Shown: in pieces, positions 9,255 to 19,529 of the stretch
Layout of the letters: each line of letters begins with the position of its first letter
Position numbering within the stretch: position 1 is the first letter of the stretch
From: CAWFGW01 sp963815495
GTDB lineage: Bacteria; Bacteroidota; Bacteroidia; Cytophagales; JAAEPT01
Assembly: GCA_963815495.1 (NCBI GenBank)
Contig: CAWFGW010000028.1
Location: 62,001 to 126,000, forward strand
Direction of reading: 5' to 3'
DNA: 64,000 nt
Program-made: the position numbers and the translations under genes
Notes under the pieces: model-generated
What the model was told of the DNA's origin: nothing
Databases searched by the model: none
Seen by the model: only the letters and a program-made list of their open reading frames with translations

Positions 9255-12200
9255 AAAAAGATCGAATCAAATTTCTAATATTATTATGTGGAATACTCTT
9301 GCTGGGGCTTTCGTATGTTTTTTATAATTATCAAGAAATTGATGTAGAAGATAAAAATGCTTTTGTTTTTAAATTAAAAGCTAAGAAAATCAACAAGAGA
9401 CTCGATGAGGAAGTTGATAAAATTAGGACTGATGTTAATTTTCTTATTGAAGAATTGACACAACAAAATACATCTCCCTTAAAACTATTTAAACAATCCT
9501 ATGAAAGCGATGTGCCATTTTATGTTTTAAAAAATGGCACGTTAGTTTATTGGTCAGATCAAAAAGTAGCATTTAACACCAATTCCTTTGAAGGTGATTT
9601 TTTATGGAAAGTAGTAACGGGGAAGTTCGGAGTTTATTTACTGCATAAAGAAAAGACAACTAGTGGCTCAAGTAATTTTGAGATTATTCATGCATTACCC
9701 CTTTTTATACATTATCAAATCCAGAACAATTATCTGAAATCACACTTTAATCCAGATATATTTCAAAATAACGAAGTAGAAATTCATACCAAACCTAAGC
9801 AAGGTTTGTATAATCTTTTGATTGATGATAAGGTGTTTGTGGTTTCTTTTAGTTTTTTACCTCAATCAAAACTCGTGGGAAGGGTAAATGATTTTTGGAT
9901 TATCAGTGTTTCATTGGGTTTCTTTTTACTCGTCCTATATGTATCTATACATGCACGGGAGTTATATCAAAAGCACAAGTTTGTTTCATCACAATTGGTA
10001 TTAACTGGTGGGTTGATATTAATTAGGGCATTAATGCTGCAGGTTGAGTTTCCTTCTAAATTTGTGGATTCTCAAATTTTTGATGCTAAGTATTTTGCCT
10101 ATTCATCCCTTTTCCCTTCTATAGGAGATTTTGTGTTTAATTTGTTGGTGGTTTTAATGGTTGTTTTTTTGTTGTATTCTACCATTCTCCATTCTGATTT
10201 TTATAAAAATTTTTCAAAAATATCAACGAACAAACGTATTTTCATTACTCCATTTTTGATTATAATAAGTTTTGGTTCTGCTGTGTTGTTTTATGTTGCA
10301 TTACAAATTTTATATGATAATTCACAATGGGAATACGATATCACCCAAAAAATAGATTTTAATTTTTTCGAGTTCTTTTATTTGATGATGGTTTTATGTT
10401 TGATTTTTATTTTTTTCTTTTTGAATCGACTCCTTCTAAAATTAATTTTTAAGCTGAATAATCAATTTTCTAAGCAGGTTTTATGGTTGTTTTTGTGTTC
10501 GCTATTTCTGTCAATTTTAATCATTGAGCTTTTTTTTAAAATCAGTGTCTTAGTAATCATTTTACAAGCTACCTATCTGTTTGTTGTTTATTTTCACCAG
10601 CTTTTTGTTCAGTTTCAACGTTTTCGTTATGGTATTTATGTCTACCTGATTCTAACCTCAATAACCTGTGCAGGAATAGGTGCAATAGTAATATTTAAAA
10701 AGTCCCAACAAAATGAATTTTTAAATAAAGAGCGTTTTGCTGAACAGTTGGTTTTTCACCGCGACTACCAAGGTGAATTTTTGTTAGGTGAGTTAAGTGA
10801 GGAGATTGAAGAAGACGCATTTCATTAAAGATATCATGACTAAACCGTTCTCTTCTAAGAGTTTAGTTTTGCAAAAAATAAAGCAATCGTACATTAGTAA
10901 TTATTTTGATAAATATGAGACAAACATCATGTTGTATGATGTAAATGGAAGTCCTTATTATAGAAATAAATTACCCAGTGATTATTATGACTTATTCAGT
11001 AAATACAATCAACCCATGTTTAAAACAGAAGTTGATCGATTGTTTTTTATGAATAATTATAAAGATGATAATCAGAGTAAGTATTTCAAATTTATAACGC
11101 TTACGGAAAAATAAGATCAGAATTGGGTATGTAGTGATTAACCTCACGCTTAAAAAAATAAATCCCAACAGTGTTTATCCCATTCTATTGCAAAACAAAA
11201 AATATTTAAGTCCAGTATTAAAAAAATCATATAACTATGCCGTTTATGATGATAACCAGCTAATGTATAGTGCTGGTGAGTTTAACTATGATGATCAGGT
11301 GCTTAAGAAAATGGAAGAGGTATTCGTAGAGGATAACAAAGAGTTTTATTACAGAAATTTTCATCATTATGCTTTTGAAGCACCAAACGGAAAAAAAGTG
11401 ATTGTGTCATCACCAGATACACGTATTGCAGTTTTTAGCACTAATTTTTCGTTTTTTTTCTTAGTGTTTATCCTCTCGATATTTCTTTTAATGCTTCTTG
11501 CGACACTTGTTCCTGCTTTTCGACAAGTCCATAAACTATTCAACCAAAATTCATATTTATTTGAATTTAGCTTATTTGTTTCCATTAATTGTAGTGAGTA
11601 TTACTACCTTAGTATTATTAATTCAACCTATAAACTTGAGTTAGAAGACAACTTTTCAAAATAAAGCGGAAAGTATTGCAGCAAATTTGATTAGTTATTT
11701 AGAGCAATACAAAGCAGGAGAACTTTCTGAAGAAGACTTTCAATCATCGATTCAGCGGTTAACAAAATACAGCGAGTCAGATATTAATTTGTTTGATGTC
11801 TCTGGGCGATTAATGACCACCACACAGCCATTAATCTATGAAGCAAATTTATTATCAAAGCAACTCAACCCTGAAGCTATGTTTAATATTTTTCAGACAA
11901 AACATAAAATGGTTTTGCTCGATGAGATGATAGGAGGGTTTAAATTCAAGAGTGTGTATGTTAGTATGGTCTTACAAGATTCAGGAGAGGTTTTAGGTAT
12001 ATTAAGCATACCTTTTTACAATTCGAAGTATGAGTTAAATGATAAAAAAATTGCTGTTTTTTCTAGTATCATTAATATTTTCACAATTGCTCTTTATCTT
12101 GATATTGATTCTTTCATTTTTTGCTTCTAAAAATCTTAACCTATCCACTTCGTTTAATTTCTCAGAAGTTGAAAAAAACAACACTTAGCGGTGAAAATGA

Positions 12201-12978
12201 AAAATTAGAATGGAATACACATGATGAAATAGGTGTATTAGTGCAAGAGTATAATTTGATGATTGAAAAGTTGGAGGATAGTAAAAAAGCATTAGCCCAA
12301 AATGAAAAAGAGTCAGCTTGGAAAGAAATGGCACAACAAGTAGCTCATGAAATTAAAAATCCGTTGACTCCTATGAAGTTGAAAATTCAACACTTACAAC
12401 GTATTCTTTCAACAACAGATCCATCACAAGAAGCCCTGGCATCACTTTTACAACAGGTAGATACCTTAAGTGATATTGCAACTTCTTTTTCAACCTTTGC
12501 TAAAATGCCTTTACCAATAATTGAGAAATTTAACCTGACGCAATTAGTGTATGATATAGGTGAATTATATAAAAATAGAAATGATGTAGAAGTTAAACTT
12601 AAAATACCTGTGTCACCAGTAGAAGCCTATGCAGATCAAAAAATGATGGGCAGGGTATTTACAAATTTAATCTTAAACGGTATTCAGGCTGTTCCTGATG
12701 ATAGAAAACCGATAATTAACATTGAAATGTATGTGAATGAAATTCAAGAGGCAGTGTTGATTTTTAAAGACAACGGGATTGGAATCCCAAAAGAAATTCA
12801 AGACAAAGTGTTTATGCCTAATTTTAGCACCAAGTTCACAGGTTCAGGTATTGGTTTGGCTCTTGCAAAACGCGGTGTAGAGCAAGCAGGTGGACGAATT
12901 TGGTTTGAAACAACCGAGGGGCAGGGAACTACTTTTTATATCACTCTACCGATGTATAAGACACAGTTAAATGCTTAA
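9251..12978 (+). CDS. large NtrY-like membrane sensor histidine kinase (frameshifted)
   Basis: Five successive reading frames join into one protein of about 1240 residues. The N-terminal half has a first membrane helix, a ~180-residue extracytoplasmic domain, then about seven helices between 9880 and 10700. It is followed by a second extracytoplasmic region with helices near 11450 and 11580, and a third domain ending in a helix near 12100. The C-terminus has HAMP-like sequence, the H-box VAHEIKNPLTPMK (His near 12345), the N-box NLILNGIQAV, and G boxes DNGIGIP and GSGIGLALAK. Breaks near 10821, 11109, 11547, 12093 and 12138 each vanish on removing one base, and a TAG at 11642-11644 is in frame. 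TTG start overlapping lpxB. No response regulator gene is adjacent. Confidence 0.85.
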
Positions 12979-13002
12979 TCCAACTTCTCTTCTCGTTCGC
13001 GT

Positions 13003-13749
13003 TTACTTTTTAAGTGCTCGAACTAATTTACTTGAAAAAATAAAGTCTTGGAGTTCTTGTACTTCAGTATCTAATATAGCCTCTTTAGATCCTTCCCAAA
13101 GTTTTTCTCCTTTATTGAGATACATAATATAGTCACCTATACCCATTACTGAATTCATATCATGCGTCACAATAACCGTAGTGGTATTGTACTCATACGT
13201 AATCTCTTGAATCAGTTCATCAATCGTAATTGACGTTTGTGGATCTAACCCCGAGTTGGGTTCATCCACAAATAAGTATTTAGGGTTTAACACCATTGCT
13301 CGAGCAATACCCACGCGTTTTTGCATTCCACCACTTATTTCTGATGGTTTCAAGTGATTTACATTTTCAAGCCCCACACGTTTTAAACAAAAATTAACAC
13401 GGTCTAATTTTTCATCTTTCGGTGTGTTGGTCAACATGTCCAGAGGAAATTGAACATTTTGAAGTACGGTTTTAGAGTCAAAAAGTGCGCTACCTTGAAA
13501 TAACATGCCTAACTCTCTGCGAATGTCTTTTCTTAATTCACTATCACCAGTAGTAAAGTTTCTGCCATCATAAAACACTTCACCTTCATCGGGTGCTATT
13601 AAGCCAACAATGTTTTTTAATAAAACACTTTTTCCTGTACCGCTAGCTCCAATGATAAGGTTGGTTTTTCCTTGCATAAACTTACCAGAAATGCCTTTAA
13701 GTACTTCTTTACCGTTAAATGCTTTTTTTATGTTTTGTACTTCAATCAT
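13003..13749 (-). CDS. MlaF-like ABC transporter ATP-binding protein
   Basis: The 248-residue ATPase has Walker A GASGTGKS (about residues 33-40), signature ISGGMQKR, Walker B YLFVDEPNSGLDP and the switch His in VIVTHDM. The SGGMQKR signature and the adjacent MlaE permease place it in the Mkl/MlaF branch. That branch drives phospholipid transport between inner and outer membranes or substrate import through MCE proteins. It overlaps the permease gene by 4 bp. No MCE-domain gene is next to it; such genes may lie elsewhere. The gene ends 25 bp from the convergent histidine kinase with no obvious terminator. Confidence 0.92.
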   Translation of the reverse strand: MIEVQNIKKAFNGKEVLKGISGKFMQGKTNLIIGASGTGKSVLLKNIVGLIAPDEGEVFYDGRNFTTGDSELRKDIRRELGMLFQGSALFDSKTVLQNVQFPLDMLTNTPKDEKLDRVNFCLKRVGLENVNHLKPSEISGGMQKRVGIARAMVLNPKYLFVDEPNSGLDPQTSITIDELIQEITYEYNTTTVIVTHDMNSVMGIGDYIMYLNKGEKLWEGSKEAILDTEVQELQDFIFSSKLVRALKK

Positions 13750-14483
13750 AATAAAAGTTGAGCGAGTAAATAATCAGCTAATAAGATGGCAATACAACTA
13801 TTGGTTACAGCACTTGTACTAGCAACACCAACTTCTAATGCTCCGCCACGTGTAAAAAAGCCTTTGTAAGCTGATATAGTTGTAATAAGAAAAGCAAATA
13901 CAAATGATTTAATTAATGCAAAAGGAATATTGAAGGCGATAAAATCATACCGAATTCCATAAATATATTCATATTCTGTGATGACTCCCGATAGGGTGCC
14001 AGCCACATAGCCTCCAAAAATGGACAAGAAAGTGGAAAGAATAACCAGTAATGGGAAGGTGATTAGCGCGGCAATAACTTTCGGTAAAACTAAATACGAT
14101 GCCGAATTGATCCCCATAACTTCAAGTGCATCAATCTGTTCTGAAATGCGCATGGTGCCCAGTTCTCCAGCAATGTTAGACCCCACTTTACCAGCTAAAA
14201 CAATAGATATAATAGTTGGAGCTAACTCTAACACGGTCATGTCTCTTACAATTGTACCTATAATGTAGGGGGGGATTAAAGGGCTAATCATATTGTAAGC
14301 CGTCTGTATGGCAGTTACTGCTCCAATAAAAGAAGAGGTAATCGCTACAATAAAAATAGAGTTGATCCCAAGGGATACAGCTTCTTCAAAACACAGCGAC
14401 ACATAGACGCGAAATTTTTCTCGATTTTGAAAAAAGCTAACAAGAAACAGGAAATATTTACCAATTGTACTCACAGGGTACAA
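13746..14483 (-). CDS. MlaE-family lipid ABC permease
   Basis: The 245-residue membrane protein shows the MlaE block: TSSFIGAVTAIQTAYNM, LAPTIISIVLAGKVGS, GTMRISEQIDALEVMGI, then LPKVIAALITFPLL. Five to six helices can be drawn. With the downstream ATPase (4-bp overlap) it forms the inner-membrane core of a lipid-transport complex that maintains outer-membrane asymmetry in characterised systems. It is the first gene of this two-gene operon. The 63-bp gap to the divergent SDR gene must hold both promoters. Confidence 0.93.
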   Translation of the reverse strand: MYPVSTIGKYFLFLVSFFQNREKFRVYVSLCFEEAVSLGINSIFIVAITSSFIGAVTAIQTAYNMISPLIPPYIIGTIVRDMTVLELAPTIISIVLAGKVGSNIAGELGTMRISEQIDALEVMGINSASYLVLPKVIAALITFPLLVILSTFLSIFGGYVAGTLSGVITEYEYIYGIRYDFIAFNIPFALIKSFVFAFLITTISAYKGFFTRGGALEVGVASTSAVTNSCIAILLADYLLAQLLL

Positions 14484-14546
14484 TTATAAAAAATATTCAT
14501 GCTATTTTACCAAGAATAGTGAATTTTAAAACCTGAAAGTGTAGGA

Positions 14547-15251
14547 ATGAGAAAATTAGCAGTAATAACAGGCGCAACAAGAGGGATAGGAAAAGCAATC
14601 GCTGAAAAATTTGCCAATGAAGGATTTGATTTGGCAGTATGTTCACGCAACCCACAGCAACTTGAAGCGCTTAAATCTGATCTTGAAAGCCGATTTAATA
14701 TTACATGCAACAGCTGTGTTGCTGATTTGTCTAAACGAAAAGAAGTAGCTGATTTTGTGAACTTTGTAGTGGGTTTAAAGCAAGATGTAGCTGTTTTAGT
14801 CAACAATACAGGGGTATTCATTCCTGGTAAAATACACGAAGAAGAAGAGGGGGCATTAGAAATAATGATAGAAACTAACTTATATAGTGCCTACCACCTT
14901 ACTCGTGGTCTTATTGGAGATATGAAGGCAAATAAATCAGGACATATTTTTAATATTTGCTCTACAGCAAGCATCACAGCGTATGAAAATGGTGGTTCCT
15001 ATTGCATCTCTAAATTTGCTATGCACGGAATGACGAAAGTGTTGCGTGAAGAAATGAAAGCACATGGTGTTCGAGTGACTGCTATTTTGCCCGGTGCAAC
15101 CTATACCTCAAGCTGGGAAGGCGTGGAGTTGCCTGAAGAACGGTTTATGAAACCTCATGATGTGGCTGATTCATTGATCTGTGCTTATAAAATGTCACCT
15201 AACTCGGTCGTGGAAGAGATTGTAATTCGACCACAATTAGGGGATTTGTAA
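14547..15251 (+). CDS. SDR family oxidoreductase
   Basis: This classical 234-residue short-chain dehydrogenase has the cofactor motif GATRGIGKAI (residues 9-18), NNTG in place of the usual NNAG, the catalytic Ser in ICSTAS, and YCISK with catalytic Tyr and Lys. The sequence GATRGIG followed by CSRNPQQL suggests NADP(H) preference. The substrate is unknown. It stands alone, divergent from the lipid-transport operon and about 115 bp before dnaG. A role in fatty-acid or carbonyl reduction is possible but not supported by context. Confidence 0.85.
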   Translation: MRKLAVITGATRGIGKAIAEKFANEGFDLAVCSRNPQQLEALKSDLESRFNITCNSCVADLSKRKEVADFVNFVVGLKQDVAVLVNNTGVFIPGKIHEEEEGALEIMIETNLYSAYHLTRGLIGDMKANKSGHIFNICSTASITAYENGGSYCISKFAMHGMTKVLREEMKAHGVRVTAILPGATYTSSWEGVELPEERFMKPHDVADSLICAYKMSPNSVVEEIVIRPQLGDL

Positions 15252-15341
15252 CTCTTTACTAGTTCTTACAGTTTATAATGCTCTTTGATGGAGAATGAGG
15301 ATTAATTAACCTACTTATCCATCCTTCCTTTATAAAATTCT

Positions 15342-15349
15342 TAACTTTG
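15342..15349 (+). promoter_or_regulatory. candidate Bacteroidota -7 element for dnaG
   Basis: TAACTTTG fits the Bacteroidota consensus TAnnTTTG and ends 17 bp before the GTG start of dnaG. No convincing TTG -33 element is visible at the expected spacing, so the assignment is tentative. Confidence 0.4.
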
Positions 15350-15366
15350 TAAAGAGGAGAATTCAC

Positions 15367-17281
15367 GTGATACCCAAGGAAACCATAGATCAAATAAAAT
15401 TAGCTGCTGACATTGTAGAAGTCATCGGTGATTTTGTGGATTTGAAAAAAAGTGGCACCAACTATAAGGGCTTAAGTCCTTTTGTGGATGAGAAGTCGCC
15501 CTCTTTTTTTGTATCTCCTGGCAAAGAAATTTTTAAAGATTTTAGTTCAGGAAAAGGAGGCGATGCCATTAAGTTTGTGATGGAGGTGGAGGGCCTAAGC
15601 TACGTAGAAGCTTTGAAATACCTCGCCAAAAAATACAATATTGAAATAAAAGAAGCTGAGGAAACGCCTGAAGACATTATTCAGCGTACTGAGCGAGAGA
15701 GTCTTTTTATTGTGCTCAACTTTGCAAAAGATTTTTATAAAGACACGCTCCTAAATCATGAAGAAGGCAAATCAATTGGTCTTAGTTATTTTAAGGAACG
15801 AGGTTTTACACCCGATATCATCGATAAATTTGATTTGGGTTATAGTCTCGATCAATGGGATGCTTTGTTAAAAGAGGCAGAAAAGAAACAATACAACATT
15901 GAAATACTTGAAAAAGCAGGACTTGTTTTAAGTAAAGATGATGGCAAACGAAAAATCTATGACCGGTTTCGGGGTCGTGTAATTTTTCCTATCCATAACC
16001 TGACGGGTAAAGTAATTGCTTTTGGTGCTCGAATTCTAACGAATGATAAGAAGCAGCCCAAATACATCAACTCGCCCGAAACAGAAGTATACCACAAGAG
16101 TAAAATCTTGTATGGCATTTCTCAAGCCAAACAGCAAATTCGAAATGAAGACAATTGTTTTTTGGTGGAAGGTTATACGGATGTGCTTTCCTTACATCAA
16201 GCAGGTATCGAAAATACGGTTGCTTCGAGTGGGACATCGTTAACCACTGATCAAATCAAACTGATTGGACGCTATACCAAAAACATCACTGTGCTATACG
16301 ATGGTGATGCCGCTGGTATTCGAGCCTCATTACGTGGTATTGATCTAATTTTAGAGGAGGGGCTTAATGTGCACGTGGTTTTAATTCCTGAAGGAGAAGA
16401 CCCTGATAGTTATGCCCGCAAAAATGGTGGTGAAGCATTTCGTGCATTTATAAAAAAGGAACGTCAGGATTTTATCACCTTTAAAACCGAGCTTTTTCTT
16501 TCCGAAGCCAACAACGATCCCGTAAAGCGGGCTGAAGTGATTCGAGAAATTGTTCAAAGTATTGGTAAAATACCAGACCCGATTACGCGAACCGTCTATT
16601 TTCAACAATGTGCACGGTTGTTAGATATTTCTGAGACTGTTTTAGTTCAGGAGTTTAACAAAACAAAAGCGTCAGAAAAGCGGAAAGAAGCTTCCGAAAC
16701 ACTTTATCCAGAAGTGCTTCCTACTCAGGAAGAAGCTGTGGAAACACCTCTGGATGAGAAAAGCATTGTTGTTGGACAAGAACGTGAGTTGGCACGTATT
16801 CTTTTGAATTATGGCACTGAAAAAGTCAGTGAAGATAGCTCTGTGTCAGAATATCTACTCGATGAAATTGATGATTTAGAAGAATTTTGTTCGCCCATTT
16901 ATGGACAAATTATTTTAGAGTTTCGTGCTGCTCGTTCTCGTTCTGAAATTATTGATGCCTCATTCTTTCTTTGAGTATAAAGATGATAAAGTACGTGATG
17001 AAGTAATTGGCTTAATTGCTGATCCCTATACCATGAGCGACCAATGGAGTCGCCATCAGATTTATGTGAAGCTGGAAAAAGACCATTTAGATACCGCTAC
17101 TTTTTTTACGATTCTTCGTTTGAAATGGCGTAATGTACGAAAGATGATTGCAGAGAACATGCATAAGCTTCAACATGAAGCTAATGATAATGAAGTGGAT
17201 ATTTTACAACAAAAACATTTACACTTGAAAGCTTTTGAAATGCAGATCGCAAAACAGCTCGGTAACGTAACAATAGTTTAA
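15367..17281 (+). CDS. dnaG: DNA primase with degenerate zinc-finger site (frameshifted)
   Basis: DnaG makes RNA primers at the replication fork. The N-terminal CHC2-type domain keeps its framework (NYKGLSPFVDEKSPSFFV, then GKEIFKDFSSGKGGDAI). All four zinc ligands are replaced, however: CPFH became SPFV and CFGC became DFSS. The catalytic core and TOPRIM follow (GFGARIL-type AFGARILTN, FLVEGYTDVLSLHQAG near residue 260, VLYDGDAAGIRA), then the C-terminal helicase-binding region. One extra T near 16967 shifts the frame; removing it joins ASFF to EYKDDKVRDEV and gives about 637 residues, a normal length. An essential gene broken this way argues for a sequence error. GTG start preceded by GAGGAGA. 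The K+ channel gene follows at 2 bp. Confidence 0.93.
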
Positions 17282-17282
17282 T

Positions 17283-18321
17283 ATGACTAATAAAATCAGG
17301 TAATCGTTTTAAGCAACTTTTTTGGGCTTTTGGGTCACTGGTTTTAAGTCTAATTATAGGCACGATTGGTTATGAGTGGTTAGAAGGCTATGGATTAGTC
17401 GACTCCATGTATATGTCTGCGATGATAATTAGTACGGTAGGATTTGGTGAAATCCGTGAGCTTTCCCATGCAGGGAAAATTTTTTCAATTGTTTATTTTA
17501 TGTTAAACCTTAGCCTTTTTGCCTATGTCGTGGCGGTTTTATCAAAATACTTGTATGGGGGAGAATTGAGGGATATATTTACAAAGTATATGTTAGGTCG
17601 TCAAGTGGGAAAATTAGAAAATCATGTAATTGTATGTGGTCTTGGTCGAAATGGCTATCGAGCTGTCATGGAACTGAAAAAGGAAGATGTACCTTTTGTT
17701 GTGATTGATACAAAATTAGAGGTCATTAAAAGGGCTTTTGGAGAAGAGCCTGGTATCAACTACATCATCGGAGATGCCACTGATGAACGAATTTTGGAAG
17801 AAGCAGGCATAAAAAGAGCACGAGCATTAATGGCTTGTATACCAATTGACTCCACCAATGTGTTTGTGACACTTACTGCTCGAGAAATTAACCCCAAAAT
17901 TAAAATAATAGCACGTTCAATTAGTAACGCTGCTGAAAGTAAACTAAAAACTGCTGGAGCTGATTATGTGGTTAACCCCGATGAAATTGGAGGTAACTAC
18001 ATGGCCATGATGGTTCAAAAACCTGAAATAATTGAGTTTTTAAACTTGTTAACAGGTGAAGGCGAAGTCAAGTTGAAGTTAGAAGAGTATTCCTATGACG
18101 ATTATAAGGAAGAATTTAAAGGAAAAAGCATTAGTGAAATGGATGTCAAAGAAATTTGTCGTGTAACATTTGTGTGTCACAAGTCGAAAATAAACGGTTA
18201 TACCTTTAACCCAAATTCGAGAACAGTGATGAAAGAAGGTGACTTTATGATTATTTTAGGTACTCCAGAAGATGTTTACTCGTTTAAGAAAAACTTTACA
18301 ACACTTTCTTCACTGAGGTAA
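17283..18321 (+). CDS. potassium channel with RCK/TrkA-N domain (frameshifted near start)
   Basis: A two-helix ion channel: TM1 in the WAFGSLVLSLIIGTIGY region, a pore helix and filter TVGFGE in MIISTVGFGEIREL, and TM2 in YFMLNLSLFAYVVAVL. A Rossmann RCK domain follows with VIVCGLGRNGYRAV and VIDTK at the nucleotide-binding strand, then a TrkA-C-like tail. It likely regulates K+ flux in response to a nucleotide ligand. The ATG at 17283 (MTNK) needs removal of one A from the A4 run at 17292-17295 to join the body; otherwise the frame begins at an ATG at 17407, inside the pore region, which would lose TM1. Total about 345 residues. Confidence 0.88.
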
Positions 18322-18332
18322 TTCGTTAGCAT

Positions 18333-19529
18333 TTGAAAATATTAACTATTCTATTTCGAGTTCCATTTCCCCTAAAAGACGGTGGAGCAATAGCACTTTA
18401 TAACTTAGTAAAAGGTTTGTCTGATCAAGGACATGACTTGACAGTACTTTCCTACAACACCACCAAACATTATGTCAACCCATTACCGCCCGATATTACT
18501 TCGTTAGGTAAAGTGTTCACGGTTGATATTGATAATAGGATTAAGCCAATTAAAGCCCTATTGAATCTGTTGGGTTCACAGTCCTATCATGTAGAGCGGT
18601 TTGTCAGTGAAAAATTCAGCAATGCAACTAAAAGACATTTTAACCCAGGAAACATTTGATGTCATCCATTTTGACGGCTTGTTTACTAGCATGTATTTGG
18701 ACGTAGCTCGAAAATATGCCCCCAACACCCCGTGTACCTTGCGACAGCATAATGTCGAACATCAAATTTGGCAACGAGTAGCAGAAGGAGCAAAAGGGTT
18801 TAAAAAAGCATATCTGAATAGTTTAGCAAAGCGTTTAAAAAAATACGAACAACAAGTATTACCACAATTTGATGCCATCATTCCTATCACAGCAATTGAT
18901 GCTCAAACGTTTGAGAAATTAGGCGCCAAACAACAATATGTGCTTCCAGTGGGTGTAGACACCAACCGTTTTGATAAGTGAAGTAAAACCACAGCGTCAA
19001 TCCGTTTTTCATTTAGGATCCTTAGACTGGATGCCTAACCAGGAAGGAGTGAAGTGGTTTGTAGAGTCCGTATGGCCACTAGTTTTAGCAGAGCAACCCA
19101 AAGCAACCTTTCATATTGCTGGGCGTGACATCCCTGATTGGGTCAACGCATATCATGGGAAAAATAATGTGTTTGTTGCTGGAGAGGTCAATAATGCTGC
19201 AGACTTCATGAATAGCAAAGAGATTATGATAGTACCACTGAAGTCGGGCAGTGGCATGCGGGTAAAAATTATTGAAGGGTTTGCAGCACATAAAGCAATC
19301 GTAAGTACCACCGTTGGAGCAGAAGGTATTAACTATGAAAACGGCACAACACATCGAAATTGCTGATTCTGAAAAACAATTTGCCTCAAAGATTCTTATC
19401 TTGCTAAACAATGAACCGAAAATCAAGGAGTTGGGTAACAATGCACACGAGTTAGTCACTCGGGAATATAGTAATGAAGCAACAGTAAAAGGACTTGTTG
19501 ATTTCTATAAGCAATTAATTAGCAAATGA
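18333..19529 (+). CDS. glycosyltransferase family 4 (frameshifted)
   Basis: Four overlapping frames make one protein of about 398 residues. The N-terminal acceptor domain has RVPFPLKDGGAIALYNLVKG and FDVIHFDGLFTSMY. The C-terminal GT-B donor domain has FHLGSLDWMPNQEGVKWF, VPLKSGSGMRVKIIEGFAA with the nucleotide-sugar Glu, and an HxxELV-type tail. Breaks near 18621, 18976 and 19348 each disappear when one base is removed. The start is the TTG at 18333. The stop overlaps the ATG of the next glycosyltransferase (ATGA), so both probably act on the same cell-surface polysaccharide or glycolipid; the acceptor is unknown. Confidence 0.86.
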
